Assembly (NCBI RefSeq): GCF_030406905.1 | Contig: NZ_CP129137.1 | Span: 3,519,001 to 3,583,000, forward strand | Reading direction: 5' to 3' | From: Streptomyces sp. HUAS CB01 | Lineage (GTDB): Bacteria > Actinomycetota > Actinomycetes > Streptomycetales > Streptomycetaceae | DNA length: 64,000 bases | In this document: piece after piece, positions 8,308-19,796 of the stretch | How the letters are laid out: the number at the start of each line of letters is the position of its first letter | How positions within the stretch are numbered: position 1 is the stretch's first letter | Made by a program: the position numbers and the translations under genes | Notes under the pieces: model-generated | Database searches by the model: none | Told to the model about the DNA's origin: nothing | The model's input: the letters and a program-made list of their open reading frames with translations, nothing else

Positions 8308-9120
8308 TCAGGCCCCCTTCGGGGCGCGGCCGGTGCCCGCCGGGCCGGCGAAGGCCTGGGCGATGTCCAGCCAGCGGTCGGCGTCGGCGCCCTCCGCGCG
8401 GACGGCGAGATCGTCGCGGTGCGCGCGCTGGGTCACCAGCAGGCAGAAGTCCAGCGCGGGACCGGTCACCCGTCCCCCTCCTTCGGCACGGGGGGCCTCC
8501 GCGGCGTCCTCGGGCCCCCACGTCCACAGCTCCCCGCCCGGCCCGGTCAGCTCGACCCGGAACTGCTCCTTCGGCGCCTCGAGCCCGCGCACGAGGTAGG
8601 CGTAGTCACGGGCCCGTACGCCGATGTGCGCGACGTGCCGCAGCCGGGCGGTCGGCTCCCGGACGACCCCGAGGGCGTCGGCGACGTCCTGGCCGTGCGC
8701 CCAGGTCTCCATCAGCCGGGCGGTGGCCATCGACATGGGGCTCATCGGCGGCCCGTACCAGGGGAACCGGGCACCCGGCGGCGCGTCGCGCAGCGCCTGC
8801 CGGAGCCGCTCACGGCCGGTGCGCCAGTGGGCGAGCAGGTCGGCGGGAGGCCGGCGGACCCCGGCCTCCGCGGCCCGGTCGACGAAGGTGTCGGGCTCGG
8901 CGAGCGCCTTCTCGACCTCCTGGGCGAAGGCCCCGGGGCTGGTGGCGGCGAGCAGCGCCACCTCGTCGGTCCAGGCGAGGTGGGCGATCTGATGGGCGAT
9001 GGTCCAGCCGGCCGCGGGGGTCGCCGTCCCCCATTCCTCGTCGCTCAACCCGGCCACGAGACGGTCGAGTTCGTCGCTCTCTGCGCGCAGGTCGTCGATG
9101 ACGGCCGCGGGGTCGGACAC
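8308..9120 (-). CDS. TIGR03084 family metal-binding protein (DinB/maleylpyruvate isomerase-like fold)
   Basis: A 270-residue protein of the TIGR03084 group. It has a DinB/MDMPI-type four-helix N-terminal domain containing the metal-ligand pattern GWTIAHQIAHLAWTDE (about residues 38-53) and a third ligand region METWAHGQDVADALG. A C-terminal SCP2-like/wHTH region follows. Members are found next to AtuA-type genes in actinobacteria; the catalytic role is unknown. The GTG at 9120 has GGAGGG 8 bases upstream and is the first gene behind the promoter at 9157-9185. It ends in TGA directly before CCG-TTG, the start of the AtuA gene in the same reading frame, so the two proteins are separated by one stop codon only. 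It could be an isomerase or thiol-dependent enzyme; the sequence does not decide. Confidence 0.82.
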   Translation of the reverse strand: MSDPAAVIDDLRAESDELDRLVAGLSDEEWGTATPAAGWTIAHQIAHLAWTDEVALLAATSPGAFAQEVEKALAEPDTFVDRAAEAGVRRPPADLLAHWRTGRERLRQALRDAPPGARFPWYGPPMSPMSMATARLMETWAHGQDVADALGVVREPTARLRHVAHIGVRARDYAYLVRGLEAPKEQFRVELTGPGGELWTWGPEDAAEAPRAEGGGRVTGPALDFCLLVTQRAHRDDLAVRAEGADADRWLDIAQAFAGPAGTGRAPKGA

Positions 9121-9156
9121 GGGGCGCTCCCTCCGGGACACGGCGTGGTGTCCCGG

Positions 9157-9194
9157 AGCATGACAGCGCGCGAAGAAACAATCAAGCATGCTTG
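9157..9194 (-). promoter_or_regulatory. Promoter of the acyl-CoA operon with overlapping 12-bp palindrome (probable TetR-type operator)
   Basis: Read on the minus strand, TTGATT (9180-9185) and CATGCT (9157-9162) are separated by exactly 17 bases, a good vegetative promoter placed about 35 bp before the first start codon of the operon. The perfect palindrome CAAGCATGCTTG occupies 9183-9194 and overlaps the -35 element, where a repressor would block RNA polymerase. Acyl-CoA catabolic operons in actinobacteria are commonly controlled by TetR-family repressors that bind such palindromes and release them on binding an acyl-CoA. No regulator gene is adjacent in this window, so the regulator is either beyond position 1 or elsewhere. 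Confidence 0.6.
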
Positions 9195-9307
9195 CTTTAA
9201 CTTTCCGGCCGGGTCCGGCTGCCCCGGCCGGGGGGTTCCCGGCCGGCCCGGACGCCTCCGGCGCGATTCCCCCGGCGGTCCGGCCGCCTCCACCGGAGGC
9301 CGGTACC

Positions 9308-10204
9308 GTGCCGCCCGTGAGCAGACAGAGCAGACCCATACCGTTCGAACGACTGCACAACTTCCGGGACTTGGGCGGATACCCCACCGGGGACGGACGC
9401 TTCGTGCGGTGGGGACGGCTGTACCGCTCCGACTCGCTGGCCAAACTCGCCGGGGACGACTGGGAGCGCTTCCTCGGCCTGGGCATCGGCACGGTCGTCG
9501 ACCTGCGCCACCCGTGGGAGATCGAGGCCCGCGGACGGGTCCCGGAGGACGCGTCGTTCGCGTACCACAACCTCAGCATCGAGCACCGGCCGTACGACCA
9601 GCCCTCGCTCGGCCCCGAGGTCGAGGTCGGACCGTTCCTCGCCGAGCGGTACCTGGAGGTCGCGGACGACGGGGTCGCGGAGCTGCGGCAGGCCCTGGGG
9701 GTGATCGCCGCGGCGGACGGTCCGGTGGTGTTCCACTGCGCGTCCGGCAAGGACCGCACGGGCCTGCTGGCCGCGCTCGTACTGCTCCTGTTGGGCGTCT
9801 CCGAGGCGGACGCCGTCGAGGACTTCACCCTCACCGAACTGGCCACCGGACGCCTGCTGGCCGACTGGCGAGCGGCGCACGGGGACAGGGAGCCGACGTG
9901 GCCCGGCTACGGACGCGCACCCGCGGAGGTCATGACCCTGTTCCTCGCGGCACTCGCGCGCAGGCACGGCTCCGTACGGGACTACGCGGCGAACGCACTG
10001 GGCGTGGACGAGGCGCTGACCGAGGCGCTGCGGGAGAGGCTGCTCACGCCGGCGGGGCCTGAGGAGGCGGAGCCTGAGGAGGCGGAACCTGAGGCCGGGA
10101 CCGGGACCGCGGATGGGGCCGGGCCGGCGCGCGGGGGTGCGGCCGGCGCCCTGGGCACCGCCGGAGCCGGGGAGACGCGGACGGAGGCGGCGGGGAGGGC
10201 GTAA
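9308..10204 (+). CDS. Tyrosine-protein phosphatase (Y_phosphatase3 / PTPB-like)
   Basis: A 298-residue cytoplasmic phosphatase. It carries the N-terminal family motif NFRDLGGYP and the P-loop HCASGKDRTG (residues 143-152, catalytic Cys144, Arg150). The KDR form is typical of the actinobacterial PtpB/LipA-like group, which acts on phosphotyrosine and sometimes on phosphoserine or phosphoinositides. The GTG at 9308 is chosen because GGAGG lies 8 bases upstream at 9295-9299; the GTG at 9317 gives MSRQSRPIPF and is the alternative. The last 45 residues are low-complexity (EAEPEEAEPEAG, then Gly/Ala-rich) and look disordered. It stands alone, divergent from the catabolic operon across about 190 bp, and has no kinase neighbour. 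Confidence 0.88.
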   Translation: MPPVSRQSRPIPFERLHNFRDLGGYPTGDGRFVRWGRLYRSDSLAKLAGDDWERFLGLGIGTVVDLRHPWEIEARGRVPEDASFAYHNLSIEHRPYDQPSLGPEVEVGPFLAERYLEVADDGVAELRQALGVIAAADGPVVFHCASGKDRTGLLAALVLLLLGVSEADAVEDFTLTELATGRLLADWRAAHGDREPTWPGYGRAPAEVMTLFLAALARRHGSVRDYAANALGVDEALTEALRERLLTPAGPEEAEPEEAEPEAGTGTADGAGPARGGAAGALGTAGAGETRTEAAGRA

Positions 10205-10346
10205 GGCGCCCGGGAGCGGCGAGGACGGACCGGGCGGCAGACGGGCGCGTCGGGCACCCGGGCCGCATCCGGCGGGTGCACGGGCCGGGTTCGGTGCGCG
10301 GCGGTTCGGTGCGCGGCTGCGGGGACGGGCACCGGCGGACCCGGAC

Positions 10347-10389
10347 GGACCGCCGCGCGTACGGACCGCCGCGCGTACGGACCGCCGCA
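10347..10389. repeat. Short tandem repeat, 16-bp unit, about 2.6 copies
   Basis: GGACCGCCGCGCGTAC is repeated twice at 10347-10378 and a third, partial copy follows to 10389. It lies in the 250-bp convergent gap between the phosphatase gene and the EamA transporter gene. No gene or clear terminator stem is seen in the rest of this gap. Confidence 0.7.
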
Positions 10390-10457
10390 CCTCGCGGGCG
10401 CCGCCCTGCGGGGCACCCCGCGACACGTGCCGGGTGGACCGCCGGTCCGCGCCCCCA

Positions 10458-11435
10458 TCAGGCCGTGCGGCTGCCCGCCCCCACCTGGGTGCGCACCGCG
10501 CCCATGCTCGCCGCGACGACGAGGGCGATCGCCAGCGCGTCGGCCGCGGACAGCGCCTGGTGCAGCACGAGGAACCCGGCCGTCGCGGCGATCGCCGGCT
10601 CCAGGCTCATCAGTACGGCGAAGGTCGGGGCGGGCAGCCGTCGCAGGGCGAGGAGTTCCAGCGTGTACGGCAGCACGGACGACATCAGCGCGACCAGGAG
10701 ACCCAGCCCGATCGTGGACGGCACGAGCAGCTTGCCGCCCGCCTCCGCGATGCCGAACGGCAGGCTCAGGACGGCGCCGACCGCCATCGCGAGGGCGAGC
10801 CCGTCGGCCTGGGGGAAGCGGCGTCCCGTGCGCGCGCTGAAGACGATGTACGCGGCCCACATCGCGCCCGCGCCGAGGGCGAACGCCGCGCCGACCGGAT
10901 CGAGCCGGTCGAAACCGCCGCCGCTGAGGAGGATCACGCCGCCGAGGGCGAGACCCGCCCAGACCAGGTTGACCAGCCGCCGGGAGACGATCACCGAGAG
11001 CGCCAGCGGGCCGAGGACTTCCAGCGTCACGGCGGCGCCGAGCGGAATGCGGTCGGCCGCCTGGTAGAAGAGCATGTTCATCCCCGCCATGGCCGCGCCG
11101 AAAGCGACCACCGTGCCCCAGTCGGCGCGGGAGTGACCGCGGAGCCGGGGCCGGCAGACCAGCAGGAGCACGACGGCGGCGAGGACCAGCCGGAGCGTGA
11201 CGACGCCGAGTGCGCCCGCGCGGGGCATCAGGAGCACGGCGACGGCGGCGCCGAACTGCACGGACAGCCCGCCCGCGACGACGAGAGCGACCGGCCCGAG
11301 CGAGCCGCGGCCGCGGCGCGTGCCGCGCTCCAGTTCACCGGCGGCTTCCGGGAGGGCCACCGCGGCGGCCGCCCGCTCCACACCCTCCCGGCCGCCGGTG
11401 CTGGGGGTCGCGCCTGCGCCACGGAGCCTGCTCAC
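10458..11435 (-). CDS. EamA-family (DMT superfamily) inner-membrane exporter, RhtA-like
   Basis: A 325-residue integral membrane protein with about ten predicted transmembrane helices arranged as two EamA repeats. Examples are GPVALVVAGGLSVQFGAAVAVLL near the start and ALLRLPAPTFAVLMSLEPAIAA-like sequence in the last third. SLEPAIA is the motif expected near helix 9 of RhtA/YddG-type exporters. Such proteins export amino acids or small metabolites. The GTG at 11435 (MSRLRGAG) is preferred, with GAAGGTGG just upstream; the frame is open a further 28 codons. It is divergent from a LysR regulator across a 144-bp intergenic region, the classic arrangement for a LysR-controlled exporter. The substrate is unknown. 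Confidence 0.85.
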   Translation of the reverse strand: MSRLRGAGATPSTGGREGVERAAAAVALPEAAGELERGTRRGRGSLGPVALVVAGGLSVQFGAAVAVLLMPRAGALGVVTLRLVLAAVVLLLVCRPRLRGHSRADWGTVVAFGAAMAGMNMLFYQAADRIPLGAAVTLEVLGPLALSVIVSRRLVNLVWAGLALGGVILLSGGGFDRLDPVGAAFALGAGAMWAAYIVFSARTGRRFPQADGLALAMAVGAVLSLPFGIAEAGGKLLVPSTIGLGLLVALMSSVLPYTLELLALRRLPAPTFAVLMSLEPAIAATAGFLVLHQALSAADALAIALVVAASMGAVRTQVGAGSRTA

Positions 11436-11579
11436 CGTTCCACCTTCGTCTATCCGACTGAACCAGAAGTTCAAAATACTGCACTGGAGGTGCCCAGTCC
11501 ACTTCGTTTCCACTGCCACGCTACGGAAGCCCGCGCCCTTGGTGAAATACCGATTGGGCTGCGGTTATGCTCCGCACGC

Positions 11580-12437
11580 ATGAGCATCGAGCTGCGTCAT
11601 CTCCGCTGCTTCCTCGCCATCGCCGAGGAACGGAGCCTGACCCGGGCCGCCGTCGTCCTGCACCTCACCCAGCCCGCCGTCTCCCGCACGCTCGCCGCGC
11701 TGGAGCGCCACCTCGGCGTGCGGCTCGTCGACCGCTCCACGCACCACCTGGACCTCACCGCCGAGGGCCGGGCGTTTCGCGAGCGGGCGGCCGCGGCGGT
11801 GGCCGCGTTCGACGACGCGCTCGACCCCGCCCGGCTGCACCACCGGCCCCTGCGCCTCGGCCACGCCTGGTCGGCCTTCGGCGCGTTCACCACCCCCCTG
11901 CTGCGGCGCTGGCAGCAGGAGCACCCGGACACCCCGCTGGAACTCCTCCGCATCGACGACCGCACGGCGGGACTCGCGCGCGGCGCGGTGGACGCCGCCG
12001 TGCTGCGCGGCACGGTCGACACCCCCGGCCTGGTGACCGCGCTGCTGTTCACCGAACCCCGGGTGGCCGCGGTCACCTCCGACGGGCCGCTCGCCGGGCG
12101 CGCGTCGCTGACGCTCGCCGATCTCGCCTCCGTCCCGGTCGTCCTCAACACCGTCTCGGGGCTGACGACGCCCGACCTCTGGCCCGCGGGGTCAGGACCG
12201 GTGTCGACCCTGACGGTCGGGAACACCGACGACTGGCTGACCGCGATCGCCGCGGGCCGCGGCGCGGGGGCGTCGGCGGCGTCCACGGCGGAGATGCACC
12301 CCCACCCGGGCGTCACCTACCGCCCGCTCACCGACGCGCCTCCGGTACCGGTGGTCCTCGCCTGGCGCGCCGCCGCACCCCACCCGGCGCTCGGGGCGCT
12401 GGCGGCGCTGGCGCGCGAACTCAGCGCCGAGGACTGA
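11580..12437 (+). CDS. LysR-family transcriptional regulator
   Basis: A 285-residue regulator. The N-terminal winged helix-turn-helix covers about residues 3-60 (LRHLRCFLAIAEERSLTRAA, then LTQPAVSRTLAALERHLGVRL), followed by a periplasmic-binding-like effector domain of normal but slightly short length. It is divergent from the EamA exporter and most likely activates that gene and represses its own. No Shine-Dalgarno sequence precedes the ATG. Instead TATGCT (11566-11571) ends 8 bases before it, so the transcript may be leaderless. The effector pocket cannot be assigned from sequence. Confidence 0.9.
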   Translation: MSIELRHLRCFLAIAEERSLTRAAVVLHLTQPAVSRTLAALERHLGVRLVDRSTHHLDLTAEGRAFRERAAAAVAAFDDALDPARLHHRPLRLGHAWSAFGAFTTPLLRRWQQEHPDTPLELLRIDDRTAGLARGAVDAAVLRGTVDTPGLVTALLFTEPRVAAVTSDGPLAGRASLTLADLASVPVVLNTVSGLTTPDLWPAGSGPVSTLTVGNTDDWLTAIAAGRGAGASAASTAEMHPHPGVTYRPLTDAPPVPVVLAWRAAAPHPALGALAALARELSAED

Positions 12438-12520
12438 TCCGACGCGGCGGCACGCGCCGTACCGTCGGCAGCGTTCGCCCTGTTGCCGGCCGGCGGAGCA
12501 GGCCCCGCCGAGCAGCGCCC

Positions 12521-12934
12521 TCACTCGCCGTCGAGCTGATGGTCCGCCCAGACGTAGCTCGTGGGCAGCAGGTCGGTGACGGGGACGGCGCGGATGCGGT
12601 CGCCCTCCCCGACGATGACCTCCAGGGCCGGGAAGTAGTCGAGCAGTACCTGACGGCAGCGGCCGCACGGCGGAACGACGCCCCGATCGCGGTCCCCGAC
12701 CGCGACGATGGTTTCCAGCTCGTAGGCGCCCTGGGCGGCTGCCGCGCCGATGAGAACGAGTTCGGCGCAGGGCCCTCCCGTGAAGTGGTAGGCATTCACG
12801 GCGGTGACGATCCGGCCGTCACGGGTGCGGCCCGCGGCAGCCATGGTGTGGTTGTCGCCCCGGCAGGCCGTCCGGGCCACGTGCGCCGCGGCCTGCACGA
12901 GTTCGTGGTCGACGGCATGGAACTGCGTGGTCAT
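12521..12934 (-). CDS. Cytidine deaminase-superfamily enzyme closely resembling blasticidin-S deaminase
   Basis: A 137-residue zinc deaminase. The zinc/catalytic motifs are PCAE (Cys56, Glu58) and PCGRC (Cys90, Cys93), spaced as in tetrameric cytidine and blasticidin-S deaminases. From memory of the Aspergillus terreus BSD sequence, the blocks NxYHFTGGPCAELV, PCGRCRQVLLD and LLPxxYVW align almost position for position. Ordinary bacterial Cdd proteins instead have a CxxE motif within N-x-E-N-x-A-Y-x-x-x-x-C-A-E. The enzyme should deaminate a cytosine nucleoside to uracil. Blasticidin S or a related nucleoside antibiotic is one candidate substrate and simple salvage is the other. It stands alone between a LysR gene (convergent) and a HAD phosphatase (divergent), with no nucleoside-antibiotic genes visible. 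AGGGAAG lies upstream of the ATG. Confidence 0.85.
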   Translation of the reverse strand: MTTQFHAVDHELVQAAAHVARTACRGDNHTMAAAGRTRDGRIVTAVNAYHFTGGPCAELVLIGAAAAQGAYELETIVAVGDRDRGVVPPCGRCRQVLLDYFPALEVIVGEGDRIRAVPVTDLLPTSYVWADHQLDGE

Positions 12935-13103
12935 CTTCTGTGCTTCCCTGCCTTCGTCGGGTGTCGGACGACGGTGGCCCGTGTCGCGAGGGTGCGCAAG
13001 CGAGTATCGGCAACGCGCTCGTTGCCGGGGACGGGTCCGGAGGAGCCGGACGAGCGGAGAACCGGATCCCGGAACCGGCCTGTGGCGGCCCTAACATGGG
13101 CCG

Positions 13104-13925
13104 ATGCGGCACCCTCGCTCCCGCCCCCGGCTCATCGCGACGGACCTGGACGGCACGCTCCTGCGTCGCGACGGCACCGTGTCGGGGCGCACGCTGCGCG
13201 CTCTGCGCGTCGCTGTCGAGGGCGGCGCGGAGCTCGTCTTCGTCACCGCCAGGCCGCCGCGCTACGTCGACGCGCTCGCCGCCGCGACGGGGCTCGTCGG
13301 CACGGCGGTGTGCAGCAACGGCGCGCAGGTGTACGACGTGCGGGCGCGTACGGTGGTCCACTCCCGGGCCCTCGTCCCGGACACGGCCCGCAAGGTGGCG
13401 ACGGCACTGGCGGTGGCGGCACCGGGACTGGGTTTCGCCGTGGAGACGGGCCTGCGGGTGCTGTACGAGCCGGCGTATCTGCTGCGTTTCAGCGGCGGGC
13501 TCGGCGCGGAGTCGCCCGTGGCGTCCCTCGGGGACCTCTGGCTGCTCGACGTCCCCATCGTGAAACTGCTCGCCCACTCGAACCGGTTCGACGCGGACGT
13601 GCTCGTGGCCCTGGCGGAGGAAGCGGCGGGCGGGGAGGCGCAGTTCACCCACTCGGGCGGGCGTGGGCTGCTGGAGATCAGCGCACGGGGGGTCACCAAG
13701 GCCGCGACGCTGTCCGCGCTCTGCGCGGAACGGGGCATCACCGCGGACGAGGTCGTGGCGTTCGGCGACATGCCCAACGATCTCGCGATCCTCCGCTGGG
13801 CGGGCGGCGGTTACGCGATGGGCAACGCGCACCCGGTCGTGCTCGCCGCCGTCCCCCGGCGGACCGCGTCCAACGAGGAGGACGGCGTGGCCCGGGTCCT
13901 GGAGCACCTCTTCGACGGGGACTGA
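13104..13925 (+). CDS. Cof-type HAD-IIB family hydrolase
   Basis: A 273-residue sugar-phosphate or flavin-phosphate phosphatase of the HAD-IIB (Cof) group. Motif I DLDGTLL starts at Asp14, with the second Asp at 16. Motif II is VFVTARPP, followed by the alpha/beta cap domain, the conserved lysine region (RGVTKAATLSALC) and motif III/IV FGDMPNDLAIL. TAACAT at 13092-13097 ends 6 bases before the ATG with no ribosome binding site, a leaderless arrangement. Cof-like members hydrolyse a range of small phosphates, so the physiological substrate is open. A compact hairpin 70 bp downstream probably ends the transcript. Confidence 0.88.
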   Translation: MRHPRSRPRLIATDLDGTLLRRDGTVSGRTLRALRVAVEGGAELVFVTARPPRYVDALAAATGLVGTAVCSNGAQVYDVRARTVVHSRALVPDTARKVATALAVAAPGLGFAVETGLRVLYEPAYLLRFSGGLGAESPVASLGDLWLLDVPIVKLLAHSNRFDADVLVALAEEAAGGEAQFTHSGGRGLLEISARGVTKAATLSALCAERGITADEVVAFGDMPNDLAILRWAGGGYAMGNAHPVVLAAVPRRTASNEEDGVARVLEHLFDGD

Positions 13926-13997
13926 GGCCGGCGGCGCACGGGACCCGGCGAGGGTCACCGTCGAATTCGAGCCCCGCGCACCGTGGTGACTCCCTGG

Positions 13998-14014
13998 CGG
14001 CCCCGACGGGGCCG
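13998..14014 (+). terminator. Intrinsic hairpin downstream of the Cof-type phosphatase
   Basis: CGGCCCC and GGGGCCG form a perfect 7-bp stem with a GAC loop, 73 bp after the stop codon. No U-tract follows, as is usual in Streptomyces. Confidence 0.45.
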
Positions 14015-14167
14015 AGAGCCTGCAAGCTCAACGGGAACCCCGGGAACCGCTTGTCGGGTGCACGACGTCTGCGGTACAAACGCGCGACACTCAGGGATCA
14101 GTTCCGGCCATCTCCATGCCCGGACATCCCGTGAATTGACGTGCACACAACTACCTGGGGGGTCGTC

Positions 14168-14638
14168 ATGCAGGGACGCTGGGAGAAGCTGAAGCAGAGA
14201 GGCGGCATCAGCCTCTTCGTCCTCGCGGTGGGACTCGGCATCTTCTTCTTCGTCGGCAGCGCCTCGCAGGCGCCCAGCGGCTGGGGCGCCGCGTACGCCG
14301 CCGGCAAGCCCGTCACCGTTCAGCTGTCCAGCTCCTGCCGTATCGAGACCGTCGGCGACGGCAAGAGCACCGGCAAGTGCGAGGGCACGAAGTGGACGGT
14401 CGACGGCCGGTCCCACACCGGAACGCTCTACGCCTACGGCGACGACATCACACGCTCCGCGGACGGGGCCCTGACCTTCTCCGGCGAGGCGAAGGCCCTC
14501 GGCGACCGCGCCTACGGCCGTCCGGACACCTGGCTGACCGTCGTCCACCTCGGCGCCCTCGGCCTCGCGGCCATCGGCGTCCTCGCCCTGCTCGGCAGCC
14601 TGGTCTCGGTCGTGCTGCCGTCCCGCCGGACGGCCTGA
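14168..14638 (+). CDS. Small membrane protein with extracytoplasmic domain, function unknown
   Basis: A 156-residue protein with one hydrophobic segment near each end. The first is SLFVLAVGLGIFFFVGSA (about residues 13-30) and the last VVHLGALGLAAIGVLALLG (about 125-143). Between them is a roughly 90-residue polar domain containing two cysteines in SSCRIETVGDGKSTGKCEG. That part most likely lies outside the membrane and could hold one disulfide. The layout recalls DUF3592-like proteins but I cannot assign a family firmly. The ATG at 14168 is chosen because GGGGGG lies 6 bases upstream; a GTG nine codons earlier is in frame but has no such site. It stands alone and is followed by a strong terminator. 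Confidence 0.75.
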   Translation: MQGRWEKLKQRGGISLFVLAVGLGIFFFVGSASQAPSGWGAAYAAGKPVTVQLSSSCRIETVGDGKSTGKCEGTKWTVDGRSHTGTLYAYGDDITRSADGALTFSGEAKALGDRAYGRPDTWLTVVHLGALGLAAIGVLALLGSLVSVVLPSRRTA

Positions 14639-14672
14639 GCCGCGCGGGCACGGCCGGGCCGCGACGCCCGCC

Positions 14673-14708
14673 CCGCGAGGTCGCCGCACCCGTGCGGCGA
14701 CCTCGCGG
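14673..14708 (+). terminator. Strong intrinsic terminator after the small membrane protein gene
   Basis: A perfect 16-bp inverted repeat (arms 14673-14688 and 14693-14708, loop CCCG) starts 35 bp after the stop at 14638. It also shields the convergent remnant gene at 14766. Confidence 0.8.
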
Positions 14709-14765
14709 AGCCCGGCGGCACCACCGGTTCACGGGGCGCGCCGATCACGGTGACCGTCGCGCCGT

Positions 14766-15012
14766 TCAGCCCCCGGCCATCCCGAGCAGCGGGGGAAGCT
14801 CCCGCATGTCGTCGAACACCACCGTGCCCGGCCCCGCCGGCCGCGCCGCCGGGGTCAGGCCCCCGCAGTGGCCGAAGGCCCGCATACCCGCCGCCCGGGC
14901 GGCCCGCACTCCGTAGGCGCTGTCCTCGACGACCGCGCACCGGCCGGGCTCCACGCCCAGGGAGCGCGCCGCGTGCAGGAAGAGGTCGGGCGCGGGCTTG
15001 CCGACCGACAGG
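14766..15012 (-). pseudogene. HAD-family hydrolase fragment (C-terminal third only)
   Basis: The minus strand encodes the C-terminal part of a beta-phosphoglucomutase-like HAD hydrolase: [18 protein letters not shown] (conserved GKP-x-PD lysine motif), [19 protein letters not shown] (motif IV) and a short tail ending MAGG. Upstream of VGKP, at about 15007-15015, the homology stops and the DNA becomes a different gene on the other strand. The nucleophile motif DxDGT and the cap domain are absent, so the enzyme cannot work. An open frame continues to 15158, but that part is only the reverse complement of the Uma2 remnant. Confidence 0.75.
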
Positions 15013-15018
15013 ATCGAG

Positions 15019-15200
15019 ATGGCTGAGAGCGACAACGAGCGCACCCTGGACGCGATGTTCGATGCGCTCGAGCGGATGCCCGTCCCCGAGGGGTACAAGG
15101 TCGAGATGGCCGAGGGGACCGTCTTCATGTCGCCGCAGCGCTCCACGACGGTCACCATGGCGCTCCTCCACGGCCGCCGCGTCGTGGCGGGCAGCCGCGC
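15019..15200 (+). pseudogene. Uma2-family (DUF820) endonuclease-like gene, N-terminal fragment
   Basis: From the ATG at 15019 the reading is [19 protein letters not shown], then [22 protein letters not shown]. This is the characteristic N-terminus of the many Uma2/DUF820 proteins of Streptomyces (MPVPEG...VEIVEG-x-I-x-MSP). After SPQR at about 15142 the expected core of the PD-(D/E)XK-like domain is missing. The frame instead runs through unrelated sequence into the tail of the oxidoreductase gene. Only the first quarter of the gene survives. It abuts the HAD fragment head to head, so a single rearrangement may have broken both genes. Confidence 0.7.
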
Positions 15201-15242
15201 AGTACAACGGTACGTACGGGAGCCGGGACCCGCCCGGCACCG

Positions 15243-19395
<4,153 letters not shown>

Positions 19396-19471
19396 CCCGG
19401 GCGTCGTGAACGCCGGCAGCCGGCCGGTCGTGTCACGGCGGCCCGGCGGACGCAGCGCGTCAGGCAGGAAC

Positions 19472-19509
19472 AGGGCGGCACCACCGAGTGGACTCGGTGG
19501 TGCCGCCCT
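19472..19509 (+). terminator. Strong intrinsic terminator of serC
   Basis: A perfect 18-bp inverted repeat (arms 19472-19489 and 19492-19509) lies 77 bp after the serC stop. In practice the loop opens to about 6 bases. The remaining 290 bp up to the next gene hold a possible -10 (TAGGGT near 19673), the palindrome CGGGGGATCCCCCG and no gene. Confidence 0.85.
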
Positions 19510-19796
19510 CTGCGTCGTGGCGGGTGCGTGCGCGGTCGGCCGCGGCCGTGCCGCGACCGGTTCGGGGGCGCGTCCGGTGCCGTTCCGGCGGACACCCGAG
19601 GGGGTGCCCGGGGCGGTACCGGCCGTTGGGGCATTGCCCAATGAGCCGATGCGGGGCGCGAGTCGACCGTTCTAGGGTGGAGGCCGGGCAGCGCCGCTCG
19701 GGCGCGATCCCCTCGGCCTCCGGCCGGAGCGGAGCGTGCGGGGGATCCCCCGGGACGAGCGAGCGGAGGCGCTACGGCAAGGTTCTTGGAGGGCAC

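Noticed and set aside
12521..13925. Nucleoside-antibiotic gene cluster around the blasticidin-S-deaminase-like gene
   Set aside because: Neighbours are a LysR regulator, an exporter, a HAD phosphatase and a membrane protein with separate promoters; no sugar, aminotransferase or radical-SAM genes of such pathways are present.
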